A stretch of DNA of 28,672 bases from Candidatus Altarchaeales archaeon WOR_SM1_86-2. GTDB taxonomy: Archaea > Altiarchaeota > Altiarchaeia > IMC4 > MCBC01. The DNA lies in the NCBI GenBank assembly GCA_001723855.1, contig MCBC01000170.1, positions 1 to 28,672 on the forward strand, in the 5' to 3' direction. Every line of letters starts with the position of its first letter. The stretch's first letter is position 1. A program made the translations under genes and the position numbers. Positions 28,581 to 28,672 of this stretch are shown piece by piece. Under the pieces are notes generated by a model. That model searched no databases. It saw nothing but the letters and a program-made list of their open reading frames with translations, and was not told the origin of the DNA.

Positions 28581-28672
28581 GTGTGCCTCGCATGGCCATT
28601 TGCCAGGTGGTGTAAGTCCACCTTCCTCAATTGCTTGTTCAGAGGAATAGTCGAAGATGACCCGAAAGGTCT
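28581..28672 (+). other. Possible 5' end of a group II intron, cut by the window edge
   Basis: Starting three bases after the attC-like GTTATAC is GTGTG, which fits the GUGYG 5' consensus. It is followed by GCCAGGTGGTGTAAGTCCAC (28602-28621; hairpin GGTGG/CCACC around an AAGT loop, as in domain I of bacterial-type group II introns) and CGAAGATGACCCGAAAGGTC (28652-28671). Some group IIC introns insert at attC sites. The reverse transcriptase would lie beyond the edge, so this remains a candidate. Confidence 0.4.

Overview
The window looks like archaeal chromosomal DNA. Signs of this are an archaeal/eukaryotic-type ribosomal protein S8e, an Elp3 tRNA-modifying enzyme, a TldD/PmbA pair, an M42 (TET-type) aminopeptidase, A/T-rich TATA-like boxes about 25-35 bases before many start codons with few Shine-Dalgarno sites, and many PIN-domain toxin-antitoxin (TA) modules. 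I cannot name the lineage; a moderately AT-rich euryarchaeote or Altiarchaeota-like archaeon would fit.

Layout. 1-1700: remains of a UPF0175/DUF3368 TA module, an intact RelB/RelE-like pair and an RHH-PIN pair. 1738-4836: a DUF4062-STAND-HEAT protein (candidate NLR-like defence protein), a fragment of a second elp3 gene, and a DUF1016/YhcG PD-(D/E)XK nuclease. 4840-13580: mostly core genes (elp3; an ABC-2 permease; a secreted, membrane-anchored transglutaminase-like protein; a 2-TM protein; a class V aminotransferase; rpS8e; tldD). 13600-18732: an insertion between tldD and its usual partner pmbA, holding a DUF104/PIN module with a frameshifted toxin, a 306-bp MITE-like element and a SWIM-SNF2 helicase. 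18733-19071: a noncoding run of hairpins. 19072-22500: pmbA and two metallopeptidases. 22540-28672: a TA-rich accessory array (AbrB-PIN, UPF0175-PIN, AbrB-like-PIN, an AAA/DUF4143 ATPase, a lone UPF0175 antitoxin, a MazF module), ending in an attC-like structure and a possible group II intron start.

The unifying observation is that the accessory genes sit in single-operon units of about 0.5-1.5 kb delimited by direct repeats. In the core-gene part these repeats are duplicated ends of neighbouring genes: a PIN 3' end, the elp3 5' end, the aminotransferase 3' end and the tldD 3' end. In the right part they are copies of a ~70-bp repeat carrying a toxin 3' end, a stop codon and the next promoter. 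I read this as recurrent cassette gain and shuffling; the mechanism is not visible.

Superimposed on it is a family of hairpins with three-base loops. The most striking member is a 48-bp element that folds into a four-way cloverleaf with no unpaired joints. It occurs three times with compensatory stem changes, and in one copy sits in frame inside a PIN toxin gene, bringing a UGA stop. No integrase, transposase, CRISPR array, tRNA or rRNA was found.
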